From: JBDGYE01 sp039584255
Lineage (GTDB): Bacteria; Gemmatimonadota; Gemmatimonadetes; Palauibacterales; Palauibacteraceae
Assembly (NCBI GenBank): GCA_039584255.1
Contig: JBDGYE010000009.1
Span: 1 to 64,000, forward strand
Direction of reading: 5' to 3'
Length of the DNA stretch: 64,000 nt
Positions within the stretch are counted from its first letter, which is position 1. Each line of letters opens with the position of its first letter. The translations under genes were made by a program, and so were the position numbers. The notes below the pieces were generated by a model. It was not told where the DNA came from, ran no database searches, and saw only the letters and a list, made by a program, of their open reading frames with translations. Shown here piece after piece: positions 35,493 through 44,407 of the stretch.

Positions 35493-36143
35493 TCAGTAGT
35501 ACTCCTCGGCGGACAGGTCCGAGATCGCCATCTCATCCACCTCGATCACGGGTCGCGAGCCATAGGAGCCGCACAGCGTGAAGCCTCTGAGGGTCCCCCG
35601 CACGCGCACGAGCCGGTCGGTGCCCTCGACGGAACCGAGGTCCGGAGAAGCCCCCCTCAGCGCGAACGGACGTTGATTGCGCAACCAGCCCGGGCCGAAG
35701 AGAACGCAGCCGCCGACCTGGGCTACAGTCCCTTCGCCGAGAGCGCGCATCGGTGAAAATGCGCCCGAATCCACGGCAACGATGCCTCCCAAGGCCCGTC
35801 CCTCGGCCGTCCGCACCGGATAGCGTCCCGGACTCTCGACTCGCAGCGGCCTCGCCTCGTAGAAGCTGACCGGACTGCCCGAGCACATGGTCTCGTAGAC
35901 GCTGCGTCGGGCCGAGAGATGGATGACGGTGTCTCTCAGCTCGATGATCGCGGTGTCCAATCGGCCGCATGCGTCCGGAGCCACAGGCCCGGCGAACTCG
36001 AAAGAAAAAAGCTCGCCGACGACTACCGTCTCTGGGTACGCGGCCCACGTGACGAGTGCCGGACCCTCCGTAGGCTCTCCTATCCGCCAGCAGGCGCCGA
36101 GCAGAAGGAGCCCCGCCGTCGCAATCGCGGTTCTCGTGCTCAC
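35493..36143 (-). CDS. Hypothetical lipoprotein
   Basis: 216 residues from GTG 36143, which has a GAGGA ribosome-binding site; an in-frame GTG at 36164 is an alternative. A signal sequence ends in the lipobox LLGAC (cysteine about residue 18). The mature chain is beta-rich, with three further cysteines (ACGRLDT, MCSGS, GGCVLFGP, LCGSYG) and repeated strand-turn patterns. No family recognised. It is divergent from the TonB-like gene across a 244-base intergenic region and is probably an envelope protein. Confidence 0.7.
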   Translation of the reverse strand: MSTRTAIATAGLLLLGACWRIGEPTEGPALVTWAAYPETVVVGELFSFEFAGPVAPDACGRLDTAIIELRDTVIHLSARRSVYETMCSGSPVSFYEARPLRVESPGRYPVRTAEGRALGGIVAVDSGAFSPMRALGEGTVAQVGGCVLFGPGWLRNQRPFALRGASPDLGSVEGTDRLVRVRGTLRGFTLCGSYGSRPVIEVDEMAISDLSAEEYY

Positions 36144-36387
36144 GGCATTATCCTCGGGCCTCACCTCGACGGGGGAGAATCGCTAGTTGGGGCTCCGATA
36201 CGGCGTCACATCGGCGGACCCAGCCGGCGCCGCGGGCGCAATCTGCTCCGCCTGAGAGATGGGTGCAAGCGGGAACCTCTCCGCCTCTGGAGAGATAACA
36301 GGAGGTGTGAGATGCCGGCTCGGCCGGGCGGTCGCGAGGGGATCCTGCGCGCCTGGTTGCCGGCGATCAGGGGCGGACGTGGAGTCA

Positions 36388-37083
36388 ATGGAAGAGAGCG
36401 CCGGATACGCGTCATCTGCCGAGCACAACGTGCGTCGGCACCAGACCGCGATGCGCTGGGGGCTACTGGTCTCCGTCGGATTGCATGCGGCCGTGTTCCT
36501 GTTGTGGCGCTCCGACCTGCAGCCGCTTCCGGGCACCGTAGCGGCGGGACTGCGATCCGGAGACGCCTTCGCCGCCGCCGCCGGCGTCATGGAGGCCATC
36601 GCACTGATGCCACCGAGGGAGATCCTGATCCCGCCTCCGCCGGAGCCCGTGCCGGATCTGGACGCTCCCGAGGTTCGGACGGAGATTCCCCAGGAGCGCG
36701 AGCTGACGGCCAGCTTCGCCGACCTCACTGGAGGGGCTACGTTCATCGGCGAGCGCGTCGGCCCGGGGCTTCCGGACGCCAGCGGGAGGGGTGACGGCGG
36801 AGTCGAGACGGAAGGGCGATTCAGACTGACGGCTCCCGAGCCCCGCTCGATCATTCCCGAGTGGGACCCCCCCGGCGAAGTGAAGGGCATGCAGGTGATG
36901 GTCCGCGTGCTCGTGGATCGGTTCGGAGAACCCACCGGAGAGGTGGAGCTGCGCCCCCGGACGCCGAACGCGAGATTCAATCGGCGTCTCATAGAAAAAG
37001 TCCTCCAGATGGACTACAGGCCCGCGCGCGATCGCCTCGGATCTCCGGTCTCGGCGTGGGCGGAGATGACCTTCGTCTTCTGA
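36388..37083 (+). CDS. TonB-family energy transducer
   Basis: 231 residues. A cytoplasmic N terminus, a single membrane helix at about residues 23-40 (WGLLVSVGLHAAVFLLW), a Pro/Glu-rich spacer (PREILIPPPPEPVPDLDAPE), and a C-terminal TonB domain (VMVRVLVDRFGEPTGEVEL through AEMTFVF). Such proteins transmit the proton-motive force to outer-membrane receptors. The linker is short for a canonical TonB. GTG 36379 is an alternative start. It lies just upstream of the SprA-like gene on the same strand, but a separate promoter in front of sprA suggests the latter is also transcribed alone. Confidence 0.82.
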   Translation: MEESAGYASSAEHNVRRHQTAMRWGLLVSVGLHAAVFLLWRSDLQPLPGTVAAGLRSGDAFAAAAGVMEAIALMPPREILIPPPPEPVPDLDAPEVRTEIPQERELTASFADLTGGATFIGERVGPGLPDASGRGDGGVETEGRFRLTAPEPRSIIPEWDPPGEVKGMQVMVRVLVDRFGEPTGEVELRPRTPNARFNRRLIEKVLQMDYRPARDRLGSPVSAWAEMTFVF

Positions 37084-37188
37084 TCCGCCGGGGTGACCGC
37101 CCCCCTTCTCACATCATCGGCCGGTCGTCCTCCTCTGCCCACGAGCGGCGCGCCGAGACTCCCCGTCCCTGGCCTCCTCATTCTACTT

Positions 37189-37216
37189 TTGCCCGTGCCG
37201 ACGCGTTCTCTATATT
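37189..37216 (+). promoter_or_regulatory. Candidate sigma-70 promoter of the sprA-like gene
   Basis: TTGCCC at 37189-37194 and TATATT at 37211-37216 are separated by 16 bases, 30 bases before ATG 37246. The -10 box stands out in a GC-rich background. Confidence 0.5.
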
Positions 37217-37245
37217 GCGACGCCCATGACACCGGCCCACTCCGA

Positions 37246-40200
37246 ATGGTAAGCACTTCGTGCAGGCTTGCCCCGCATGTTGCGCGCACGCGGACCGCGC
37301 TCGGCCTCCTGTGGCTGGCGGCGCTCCTGTCCTCTCACGCTGCGCTGCGGGCGCAGGACGTGGATCCGCCGATCGCGCCTGACAGCGCCGCGCCGCCGCC
37401 CGACACTGCGGGCGTGACCAGCGCGGCCGATTCGGCGGCCGTTGCCGACACCTTCCTCTCCGTGGTTCGGTCACTGGACCTGGGCATGTCGCGCGTTCCA
37501 CTACCTTGGGAGACGGAGCTCCGGGTCGCCGAGCGATTCGAAAGGCAGCCCTGGGATCAGCCCGGTCTCAGCGCGGCCGATTGGTCGGTGCGAAAAGAGG
37601 AACGGCGGCGCGCGACGCTGGCCGCGAGACGCGACACGCTATGGTGGTCGAGCCTGGCTCTGGAAAAGCTTCCTCCGGGCTTCGACGTGCGCCGGTTCCT
37701 GAGGGCGACCGAAGCGCCGGCGGAGCCTGACAGTGTTCTCCAGCGGATGGCGCGGGAGCGGAGGATCGAGATCCTCCCTGATGCACTCGAGCGCTACGCC
37801 GACCTCCTCCTCCACGTGGACGGCAACGGGCAGATCACCTCCCGCTGGGAGAACTTCGAGCCATGCACGATCAATATCGGCCAGGCCTGTAACTCGGGAG
37901 CCGTCCCCACCATCGCTCCGGAGTTCCAGATTCGGGCAATCGCGCAGGGGACCATCTCTGAGCGGGTCCACGTCAACGTGGATTTCGATCAGACCCGCGA
38001 GTTCAACGCCACCAACGACCTCAACGTCTTCTATCGGGGCAAGGCCGACGAGATTCTCGAGTTCGTCGAGCTGGGGCAGGTCACGCTTCCTCTTCCGCGC
38101 TCCCGCTTCATCTCGAGGGGTGTTCCCGCGGGCAACTTCGGGATTCGCGGCGATGCCAGGTTCGGCCCGTTCACCATGCGGGGTGTGCTGGCGAACCAGG
38201 ACGGCAACGTCCTCGACCGGACGGTTACGCTGGACGTCGGCGGGACCGAGCAGGGCGTGCTGCAGGACCTGGAGACGATCCTCGACGATGCCACCTACCA
38301 GACAGGACAGTTCTTCTTCATCGTCGATCCTCGCGAGCTGGGGGGGTACCCGGTCATCGACGTCCTCAATCTGCAGGGCGGCGAGGTCGGGGACACGCTG
38401 CGACCCACATCCGCCATCAAGCTATACAGGCACGAGGTAACGGTCGGGCAGCAGCCCGTGAACGTCGAGTCCGGCGTCATCCAGGCCCGGGCGGTGGCGC
38501 TCAGGCCGGAGAACGCCGACCCGACCCTGCCCGACAGCGCCCAGTTCCAGGGCTTCTTCCGGCCGCTGGTGGAAGGCGAGGACTACATCGTACACCGCAG
38601 CGGCCTGTGGGCCGCGATTCGATCGCGGGTCCAGCGCGACGAGGCGCTGGCGGTCACCTACGTTGCCCAGAGCGGTGACACCGTTGGCGACTTCAACGCC
38701 GAGGAAATCTTCCGCCAGCTCACCAACACGGGGCAGGGCGAGCTGCCGAGGCTGATCCTGCTCAAGGACGCGGAGACGCACCGCCCCGGCGGCGTGACCT
38801 GGGAGCGCGAGATGCACCAGATCTACCGCATCAGCAGCTCGGACGACGTGGAGTCCGGCAGCATCGAGCTGGTGATCTCTCAGGGACCCGTCGAGTCCGG
38901 GCCCGTGGTGCGATCGTTCCAGGGCGAGGAGTACACCTTCCTGGAGATCTTCGGCGTCGATGACCAGCCCCGGGACGATCTGGTCGACGTCGCTCGCATC
39001 TGGCGTCCAAGCGTTGCCGGCGAGTTCGCCGGAAGCAGCGTGTTGTCGGGAAGCTATCTGGTCTTTCCCGCGCTGGAGCCGTTCAAGGATCCACCGCCCA
39101 TCAAGAGCGACCGCGTTCCCGCCCTCGAGGGCCAGCCGTTCCCGCTCACCGACGGCGACCGGAACTTCTCGATCTATGACGAGCCCATCGATCAGACTCG
39201 GCTGACGAGCTTCCGATACCGCCTCAACTTCAACTACCGGGCGCGCTCGACAGGTCTCCAGAACTCGTTCTCGTTAGGCGCCATCGGAATCCGCCGGGGC
39301 AGCGAGAGGGTACTCCTCAACGGCCGCGAGCTCGTATTCGGCGAGGACTACACGGTCGACTACGACATCGGCCAGATCACCCTGCTCAGGACCGCCGACC
39401 TGCTGGCAGGAGCCACCGATGCCGACCTGCAGGTCCGCTTCGAGCAAAAGCCGCTCTTCCAAGTGGGCTCGAAGAGCGTGCTCGGGCTGACGGGCGAGTA
39501 CAGCCTCGGCAGGCTGGGCAGCGTGGACCTCATAGGCCTGTTTCAGAAACAGGGGACGGTTCTGAACCGGCCCGAGCTGGGCCTCGAGCCGAGCGGAATC
39601 AGCCTTGGCGGGGCCGTGGCCAACCTGGACTTCGGCTCGTCCGCCCTGGACAACTTCGTCAACAGCCTCCCGGGGGTGAACACCGACGCCGAGTCACGGA
39701 TCCGGTTCAGCGGCGAACTCACCGGCTCCAACCCGACGACGAACCGCGTAGGCACCACTTGGGTGGACGACTTCGAGGCCTCGGGGGGTCTCAGGCTGAG
39801 CCTGGCGACCCGCGCCTGGAGACACGGCTCAGTCGTATCGCGTCCCGACATCGACGGCACGGGCGACTACCTGCCGGAAGTCCCCGACGTGACCAACCAG
39901 TTGACGACGGTCTGGCAGTCACAGTGGGACGACGGCACCAACATCCTCGGCTCGCTGCTCATCAGCCAGATCGATCCGCAGCTCAACGTGCTGAACCCGG
40001 GCACGAGGGAGAACGTGCTGTGGATCACACTGTCCGACCCGCCGGCGACGGGAGAAAATGGATGGTTCACCCTGACAAACGTTCTTTCTCAGAGCGGCAT
40101 CGACCTCACGACCACGGAGTTCCTCGAGTTCTACGCCAGCACGTTGGACGACACCGACGAGAGCATAGCTCTGATCATCGACATCGGCACGCTGTCCGAG

Positions 40201-43200
40201 GACGCATTCGTGGCCGACTCCGTGGGTATCCCGGCCGGGCTGGGAGAACTGGACCAGGAGGCCGACCCTCTCGTCGGGGTGTGGGGGAACCAGGACGACA
40301 CGGGGCTGTGGGGCACGGGGTGCGTCACTGAGCCGACGGCCACCGCGTGGCCGCTCGGCGATGAGCGCGCTAACTGTACGAACAACAACGGCTTCGAGGA
40401 CACGGAGGATCTCAACCGGGACAACTTCCTCGGCACGGACGAGCGCTTCTTCCGCTACATCGTCCCGCTGAACGTCCCGTCCAGATACCTGAACCGGCCC
40501 ACCGGGGGCGAGTTCCGGTTCAACCTGTACCGCGTGCCGCTCCGGCTACCGGACCACCAGGAAAACTCGACCGGACAGGACCAGCAGAACGTGAAGCACG
40601 TGCGGATCACCCTCACCTCCGCCAGCGGCACGCGGGTCCTGCTGAGCCGCATGCAGCTCGCCGACAGCAGGTGGCTCAAGCGGGCCGGTACCGGGAGCGT
40701 GACAGGGACCATCGGCGAGATTCCAGGGACCGCGGCGCAGGTAGGGGTCGGGCCGATCTCTACCGTGGACGCCGGCTACGTATCACCGCCCGGACTGCGT
40801 GATCTGGAAGCGGACAAGACGGACGAACTGCGCCTGGGAACGCAGACGATCAACGAGCAGTCCCTCAGGATCAACTTCAGCGACATACCGGCGGGCGAGA
40901 GAATCGAGGTGTTCCGCAAGTTCACGGACCGGCCGCGGGATTTCCTTCCGTACCGGAGAATGCGCGCGTGGACGATGCCGCTCGAGGGCGAGTGGGGCCC
41001 CTCCGGCGCGATCAGGTTCTACATAAGGCTCGGATTCGACGCCAACAACTTCTACCTGTACCGGACACCGCTTCCTCCGGCCACCGGGCCGACACCCACG
41101 ACGGACGACTGGCTGCCGGAGGATTTCGTAGACTTCCAGCGGCTGATAGACCTGCGGACCGAAGCCGAACGGCGGATCATCGAAGCCGGGTCGAACCTGC
41201 CGGGGGACACGACGTTCGTGCTATGGGACGTGGACGTCTTGGCCGACGGCGACAGCACTCTCGCCCTCGTGATCAACGACCGCTCGCGCGCTCCGAACCT
41301 GGCCGCGATCCGGGAGCTGGTTCTCGGCATCGAGAACGTGGGGGCGACACCGGTAGGTCCCGGGGAGCTGTGGGTTGGAGACCTGCGGCTCGATCAGGCT
41401 TCGGATGACTTCGGGGTGGCGGGGGTCGCGGATCTGGCCATCGGTTTCGCGGACGTGCTGACCCTCCAGGGGGCGTATGCATCCCGAAACCCGTTCTTCC
41501 GGCAGCTCGGAGGGACGCCCAGCTTCCAGGCCGGCTGGGATCTGACGAGCCGGGCCCGGCTGCAGCTGGGCAAATTCTTTCCCGCCCGGTGGGGACTGCT
41601 GGTTCCAATCGACTATCAGCATGACCGGGCCTCGGACAGCCCGTTCTTCCTGCCACAGACGGACGTCATGGCCGAGGGAATTCCCGACCTCAGGACGGCA
41701 GGCAACAGGCTGACGCGCTGGAGCGTGGCCATCTCCAAGACTGCCGACTCCGGCAGTCCGATTCTCCGAAGTACGATCGACGGCATGCGCTTCTCCTATT
41801 CGCACAGCAGCACGACCACGACCGCGACACAGACGGAAAACGAGGGCTCGGGCTGGCAGAGTACCCTTACTTGGTCACGCCCGGTGGTGGACAAGTCGTT
41901 TGCCCTCATCCCGGGTTTCATCGGGAAGGGCATCGACGCGCTGCCCGACTTTCTTTCGCAGAGCGTGCTTCTCACCAACTTCAAGAACCTCCGCTTCCGG
42001 TGGACGCCGAGGCAGCTGAGCCTCGGGGGAGGGCTCGATAAGTCCAGGAGCGAGCGCCGCCGGTTCGAGACCAGCGTTCGCCGTACGGAGGACAGCGAGG
42101 TGAGTTCGACCGTCGACCTGCAGCATAACCTGGCGCCTGCCGGGGGGATAGAGGTGCAGCCGTTCCCGTCGCTCGTCTACGGGCTGGACTTCAGGTCGGT
42201 TCGCGATCTGGTGGCACCGGAGCAACGGGTCACGGGTGAGGCGGCGCAGGATGCGCTCCAGCAGGAGAGCAGCACGTTCCTCGGCGCCGACGTGGGGTGG
42301 GAGACGAGCCGCACGGTCACATCTCGGCTCACTTGGCAGCCGGAGCTCTCCAGCTGGTTCGATGGGACGCTGAGCATCTCGACGGCCTACCGGAGCATTC
42401 GGAACGCTTCCTACGTCCAGGACCTCGAGGGGGACACGACCCTGGTGCGGGACATGACCCTGAACCGGGACATCGCCATCGGGCTCGACGTCGAGCCCGT
42501 CGACCTGCTGACCGCCTTTGGAGCGCCCGACGCGCTCGATGCCACAGGATTCATGGCCGGCCTTCGCCAGGTGTGGGATCGCCTCCGTCCGGTCCGGTTC
42601 GACTGGAGCCGCGGGGTCAACTCCACCTACGACCGCAGGCCACTGGATCCCGGGCTGTCGCAGTACCTGGTGCTGGACAATTTCTGGGAGATGCGATTCC
42701 AGGGCGGGGAAGCCGCTTCCGCCGCCGGCGACAACGAGGCTTTTTCCGTGGGCGGCGGCTACCGGTTTCCCATGAACCTGACGGCGGGCCTCGACTACAG
42801 CCTGCGCGAGACGACTACGTTCACTTCCCTGGCCAAGCGCGGAAGCCGCATCAGGGAGTGGCCCGTTCTCCGAGTCACCTGGCGAAGAATCCCCCTTCCG
42901 TCCGCGGTGACCGGCGCTCTTCGCGACATGAGCCTCAACCTGGGGTGGCGGGAGCAGGAACGGACCACCCGGACGCAGACCGGCCAGGACCAGGGGAACG
43001 AACAAACCGTTCGGTCGATCGGGGTTGTGCTCGTCTTCACGAACGGCTTCAATCTGAGCTACGACTACGACAACACCAGGACCGAGCGAATCGACGCCAC
43101 CGGGTTCAGCGAGTCGACCCGCGGCTCCCATACCGTGCGCGGCACGGGAACCGTGCCTGCCCCGTCGGCCCTTTCCTTCCTGACACAGCCGCTGCGCATC

Positions 43201-43491
43201 TCCGCCGACTACTCGCGCAACGGAAACCTCGACTGCCGCGAGATCGGCGGCTCCGGCTTCGGGAGCGATCCGCTGTCTCCGCTCGGCGCGGACTGCACGG
43301 CCCACGTCGACCAGACTACCCAGAACGCCACTCTAACGGTGGACACCGACTTCACTGGCTACAGCCTGGGGATCCAGTTCCTGTGGGTCCGGCGCGAGAG
43401 CGGCGTCGGCCGTCGGCAGACGTCGAACCAGTACAACTTCAACCTCATCGGACGGTTCTTCTTTCGCAGCGACGAGGGTCGGCCGAACTAG
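37246..43491 (+). CDS. sprA: SprA-like giant outer-membrane/surface protein
   Basis: 2081 residues from ATG 37246. Signal peptide residues 1-34 (ALGLLWLAALLSSHAALRAQ) end at an Ala-X-Ala site. Two SprA N-terminal-type regions are recognisable, with VHVNVDFDQTREFNATNDLN and QVTLPLPRSRFISRG early, then the SprA hallmark TTWVDDFEASGGLRL in the middle and FFRYIVPLNVPSRYL later. In Bacteroidetes SprA is the translocon of the type IX secretion system; related proteins are known in Gemmatimonadota. The C-terminal third is rich in alternating beta-strands, fitting a barrel. An in-frame start at 37093 would give a 51-residue leader without a signal sequence. No other type IX genes are in the window. 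Confidence 0.85.
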   Translation: MVSTSCRLAPHVARTRTALGLLWLAALLSSHAALRAQDVDPPIAPDSAAPPPDTAGVTSAADSAAVADTFLSVVRSLDLGMSRVPLPWETELRVAERFERQPWDQPGLSAADWSVRKEERRRATLAARRDTLWWSSLALEKLPPGFDVRRFLRATEAPAEPDSVLQRMARERRIEILPDALERYADLLLHVDGNGQITSRWENFEPCTINIGQACNSGAVPTIAPEFQIRAIAQGTISERVHVNVDFDQTREFNATNDLNVFYRGKADEILEFVELGQVTLPLPRSRFISRGVPAGNFGIRGDARFGPFTMRGVLANQDGNVLDRTVTLDVGGTEQGVLQDLETILDDATYQTGQFFFIVDPRELGGYPVIDVLNLQGGEVGDTLRPTSAIKLYRHEVTVGQQPVNVESGVIQARAVALRPENADPTLPDSAQFQGFFRPLVEGEDYIVHRSGLWAAIRSRVQRDEALAVTYVAQSGDTVGDFNAEEIFRQLTNTGQGELPRLILLKDAETHRPGGVTWEREMHQIYRISSSDDVESGSIELVISQGPVESGPVVRSFQGEEYTFLEIFGVDDQPRDDLVDVARIWRPSVAGEFAGSSVLSGSYLVFPALEPFKDPPPIKSDRVPALEGQPFPLTDGDRNFSIYDEPIDQTRLTSFRYRLNFNYRARSTGLQNSFSLGAIGIRRGSERVLLNGRELVFGEDYTVDYDIGQITLLRTADLLAGATDADLQVRFEQKPLFQVGSKSVLGLTGEYSLGRLGSVDLIGLFQKQGTVLNRPELGLEPSGISLGGAVANLDFGSSALDNFVNSLPGVNTDAESRIRFSGELTGSNPTTNRVGTTWVDDFEASGGLRLSLATRAWRHGSVVSRPDIDGTGDYLPEVPDVTNQLTTVWQSQWDDGTNILGSLLISQIDPQLNVLNPGTRENVLWITLSDPPATGENGWFTLTNVLSQSGIDLTTTEFLEFYASTLDDTDESIALIIDIGTLSEDAFVADSVGIPAGLGELDQEADPLVGVWGNQDDTGLWGTGCVTEPTATAWPLGDERANCTNNNGFEDTEDLNRDNFLGTDERFFRYIVPLNVPSRYLNRPTGGEFRFNLYRVPLRLPDHQENSTGQDQQNVKHVRITLTSASGTRVLLSRMQLADSRWLKRAGTGSVTGTIGEIPGTAAQVGVGPISTVDAGYVSPPGLRDLEADKTDELRLGTQTINEQSLRINFSDIPAGERIEVFRKFTDRPRDFLPYRRMRAWTMPLEGEWGPSGAIRFYIRLGFDANNFYLYRTPLPPATGPTPTTDDWLPEDFVDFQRLIDLRTEAERRIIEAGSNLPGDTTFVLWDVDVLADGDSTLALVINDRSRAPNLAAIRELVLGIENVGATPVGPGELWVGDLRLDQASDDFGVAGVADLAIGFADVLTLQGAYASRNPFFRQLGGTPSFQAGWDLTSRARLQLGKFFPARWGLLVPIDYQHDRASDSPFFLPQTDVMAEGIPDLRTAGNRLTRWSVAISKTADSGSPILRSTIDGMRFSYSHSSTTTTATQTENEGSGWQSTLTWSRPVVDKSFALIPGFIGKGIDALPDFLSQSVLLTNFKNLRFRWTPRQLSLGGGLDKSRSERRRFETSVRRTEDSEVSSTVDLQHNLAPAGGIEVQPFPSLVYGLDFRSVRDLVAPEQRVTGEAAQDALQQESSTFLGADVGWETSRTVTSRLTWQPELSSWFDGTLSISTAYRSIRNASYVQDLEGDTTLVRDMTLNRDIAIGLDVEPVDLLTAFGAPDALDATGFMAGLRQVWDRLRPVRFDWSRGVNSTYDRRPLDPGLSQYLVLDNFWEMRFQGGEAASAAGDNEAFSVGGGYRFPMNLTAGLDYSLRETTTFTSLAKRGSRIREWPVLRVTWRRIPLPSAVTGALRDMSLNLGWREQERTTRTQTGQDQGNEQTVRSIGVVLVFTNGFNLSYDYDNTRTERIDATGFSESTRGSHTVRGTGTVPAPSALSFLTQPLRISADYSRNGNLDCREIGGSGFGSDPLSPLGADCTAHVDQTTQNATLTVDTDFTGYSLGIQFLWVRRESGVGRRQTSNQYNFNLIGRFFFRSDEGRPN

Positions 43492-43556
43492 ATCTCCGGC
43501 TCCCTGAGTTGAGACTGCCTTGAGATCTTCCGGCACACTCAAGGGGTGATGACGAG

Positions 43557-44204
43557 GTGCGGGTGCCGGAGTTCAATCGGGCCGAGCTGAGGGCCCTTCT
43601 GGTGGCCACGGCGTTGCTGGCCTTGGGAGTCACGGCTCGTCTCGGCTTGGGGCCTGGACCGGCCGCCTTTCACTGGGAGTCCGCGTCTCCGGCCGAGCGA
43701 CAGACGAATGCCTCAGCGGTCCATTCCGCCGTTGTTCAGGGAATCGAGCTTGAAGAGACGGCCTCGAGGCCGCTGAAGGAAGGAGAGAGGCTGGATCCCA
43801 ACGTGGCTCCGCCGGAGGAACTGCGGCGCCTTCCCGGGATCGGACCTGCGCGAGCCGCGGCGATTGTCCAGGACCGGCTTCTCAACGGACCCTACCGTAC
43901 CCTTTCCGACCTTGCGCGTGTGCCAGGAATCGGTCCGGCTAGCACCGAGAGACTGGCTCCGCATCTCTACCTACCGGGTCCGCGCGCGCTTTCCCTTCCA
44001 ACTGCCCGGCTGACCGTCGACGTGAATCGGGCACAAATCAACGATTTGGAGCAAATCACGGGAATCGGGCCCGCCCTCGCTCGACGGATAGTGGACACGC
44101 GAAACAGGATAGGCGGTTTCCGGAGCGTCGACGACTTGCTGGAGGTACCGGGTATAGGACCACGAAACCTGCAAAGAATCCGCAGTCAGGTACGGGTTCG
44201 TTAG
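43557..44204 (+). CDS. ComEA-like helix-hairpin-helix protein
   Basis: 215 residues. An N-terminal membrane anchor (about residues 12-28) precedes two tandem HhH units: LPGIGPARAAAIV with VPGIGPASTERL, and ITGIGPALARRIV with VPGIGPRNLQRI. That duplicated arrangement is longer than the usual single ComEA unit. ComEA binds double-stranded DNA outside the membrane for natural transformation, and the gene precedes the type IV pilus genes, which fits DNA uptake. GTG 43557 is used; GTG 43563 is an alternative. A hairpin follows at 44259-44280. Confidence 0.83.
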   Translation: MRVPEFNRAELRALLVATALLALGVTARLGLGPGPAAFHWESASPAERQTNASAVHSAVVQGIELEETASRPLKEGERLDPNVAPPEELRRLPGIGPARAAAIVQDRLLNGPYRTLSDLARVPGIGPASTERLAPHLYLPGPRALSLPTARLTVDVNRAQINDLEQITGIGPALARRIVDTRNRIGGFRSVDDLLEVPGIGPRNLQRIRSQVRVR

Positions 44205-44258
44205 CCCCTCTGCACCTAGTTTTCCGCCGGGAGCGCAGCCCTTCCACCCATTTTCGGG

Positions 44259-44280
44259 GGTGTGGCACGCGGCCCACACC
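44259..44280. terminator. Hairpin between comEA-like gene and pilB
   Basis: A 7-bp stem (44259-44265 with 44274-44280) with an 8-base loop, directly before a sigma-54-like promoter. It may terminate the comEA-like transcript, or be part of the pilB upstream activation region. No T-tract follows. Confidence 0.4.
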
Positions 44281-44296
44281 GGGCACGCTCTTTGCG
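44281..44296 (+). promoter_or_regulatory. Sigma-54 (-24/-12) promoter of pilB
   Basis: GGCACG, four bases, TTGC. The GG pair at 44282-44283 and GC at 44294-44295 are 10 bases apart, the exact -24/-12 spacing, and every consensus base except the -26 T is matched. A start site near 44307 would give a ~100-base leader before pilB at 44408. PilR encoded at 51579 is the expected activator. Confidence 0.7.
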
Positions 44297-44407
44297 CACC
44301 CTCGCTCGCCGCGGGCCGGTGTGAAGGCCCCTCGGGGGCGTCAATCGAACCGCGTTCCGGCGGCGCAACGGCCGCTCGGAAAGGGCCGATCACGGCGGAC
44401 TACAGAT

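Noticed and set aside
36299..36794. A start at ATG 36312 with a strong AGGAGG site just upstream of the TonB-like gene
   Set aside because: It is out of frame with the TonB-like coding region and its translation is an Arg/Gly-rich shadow of that gene.
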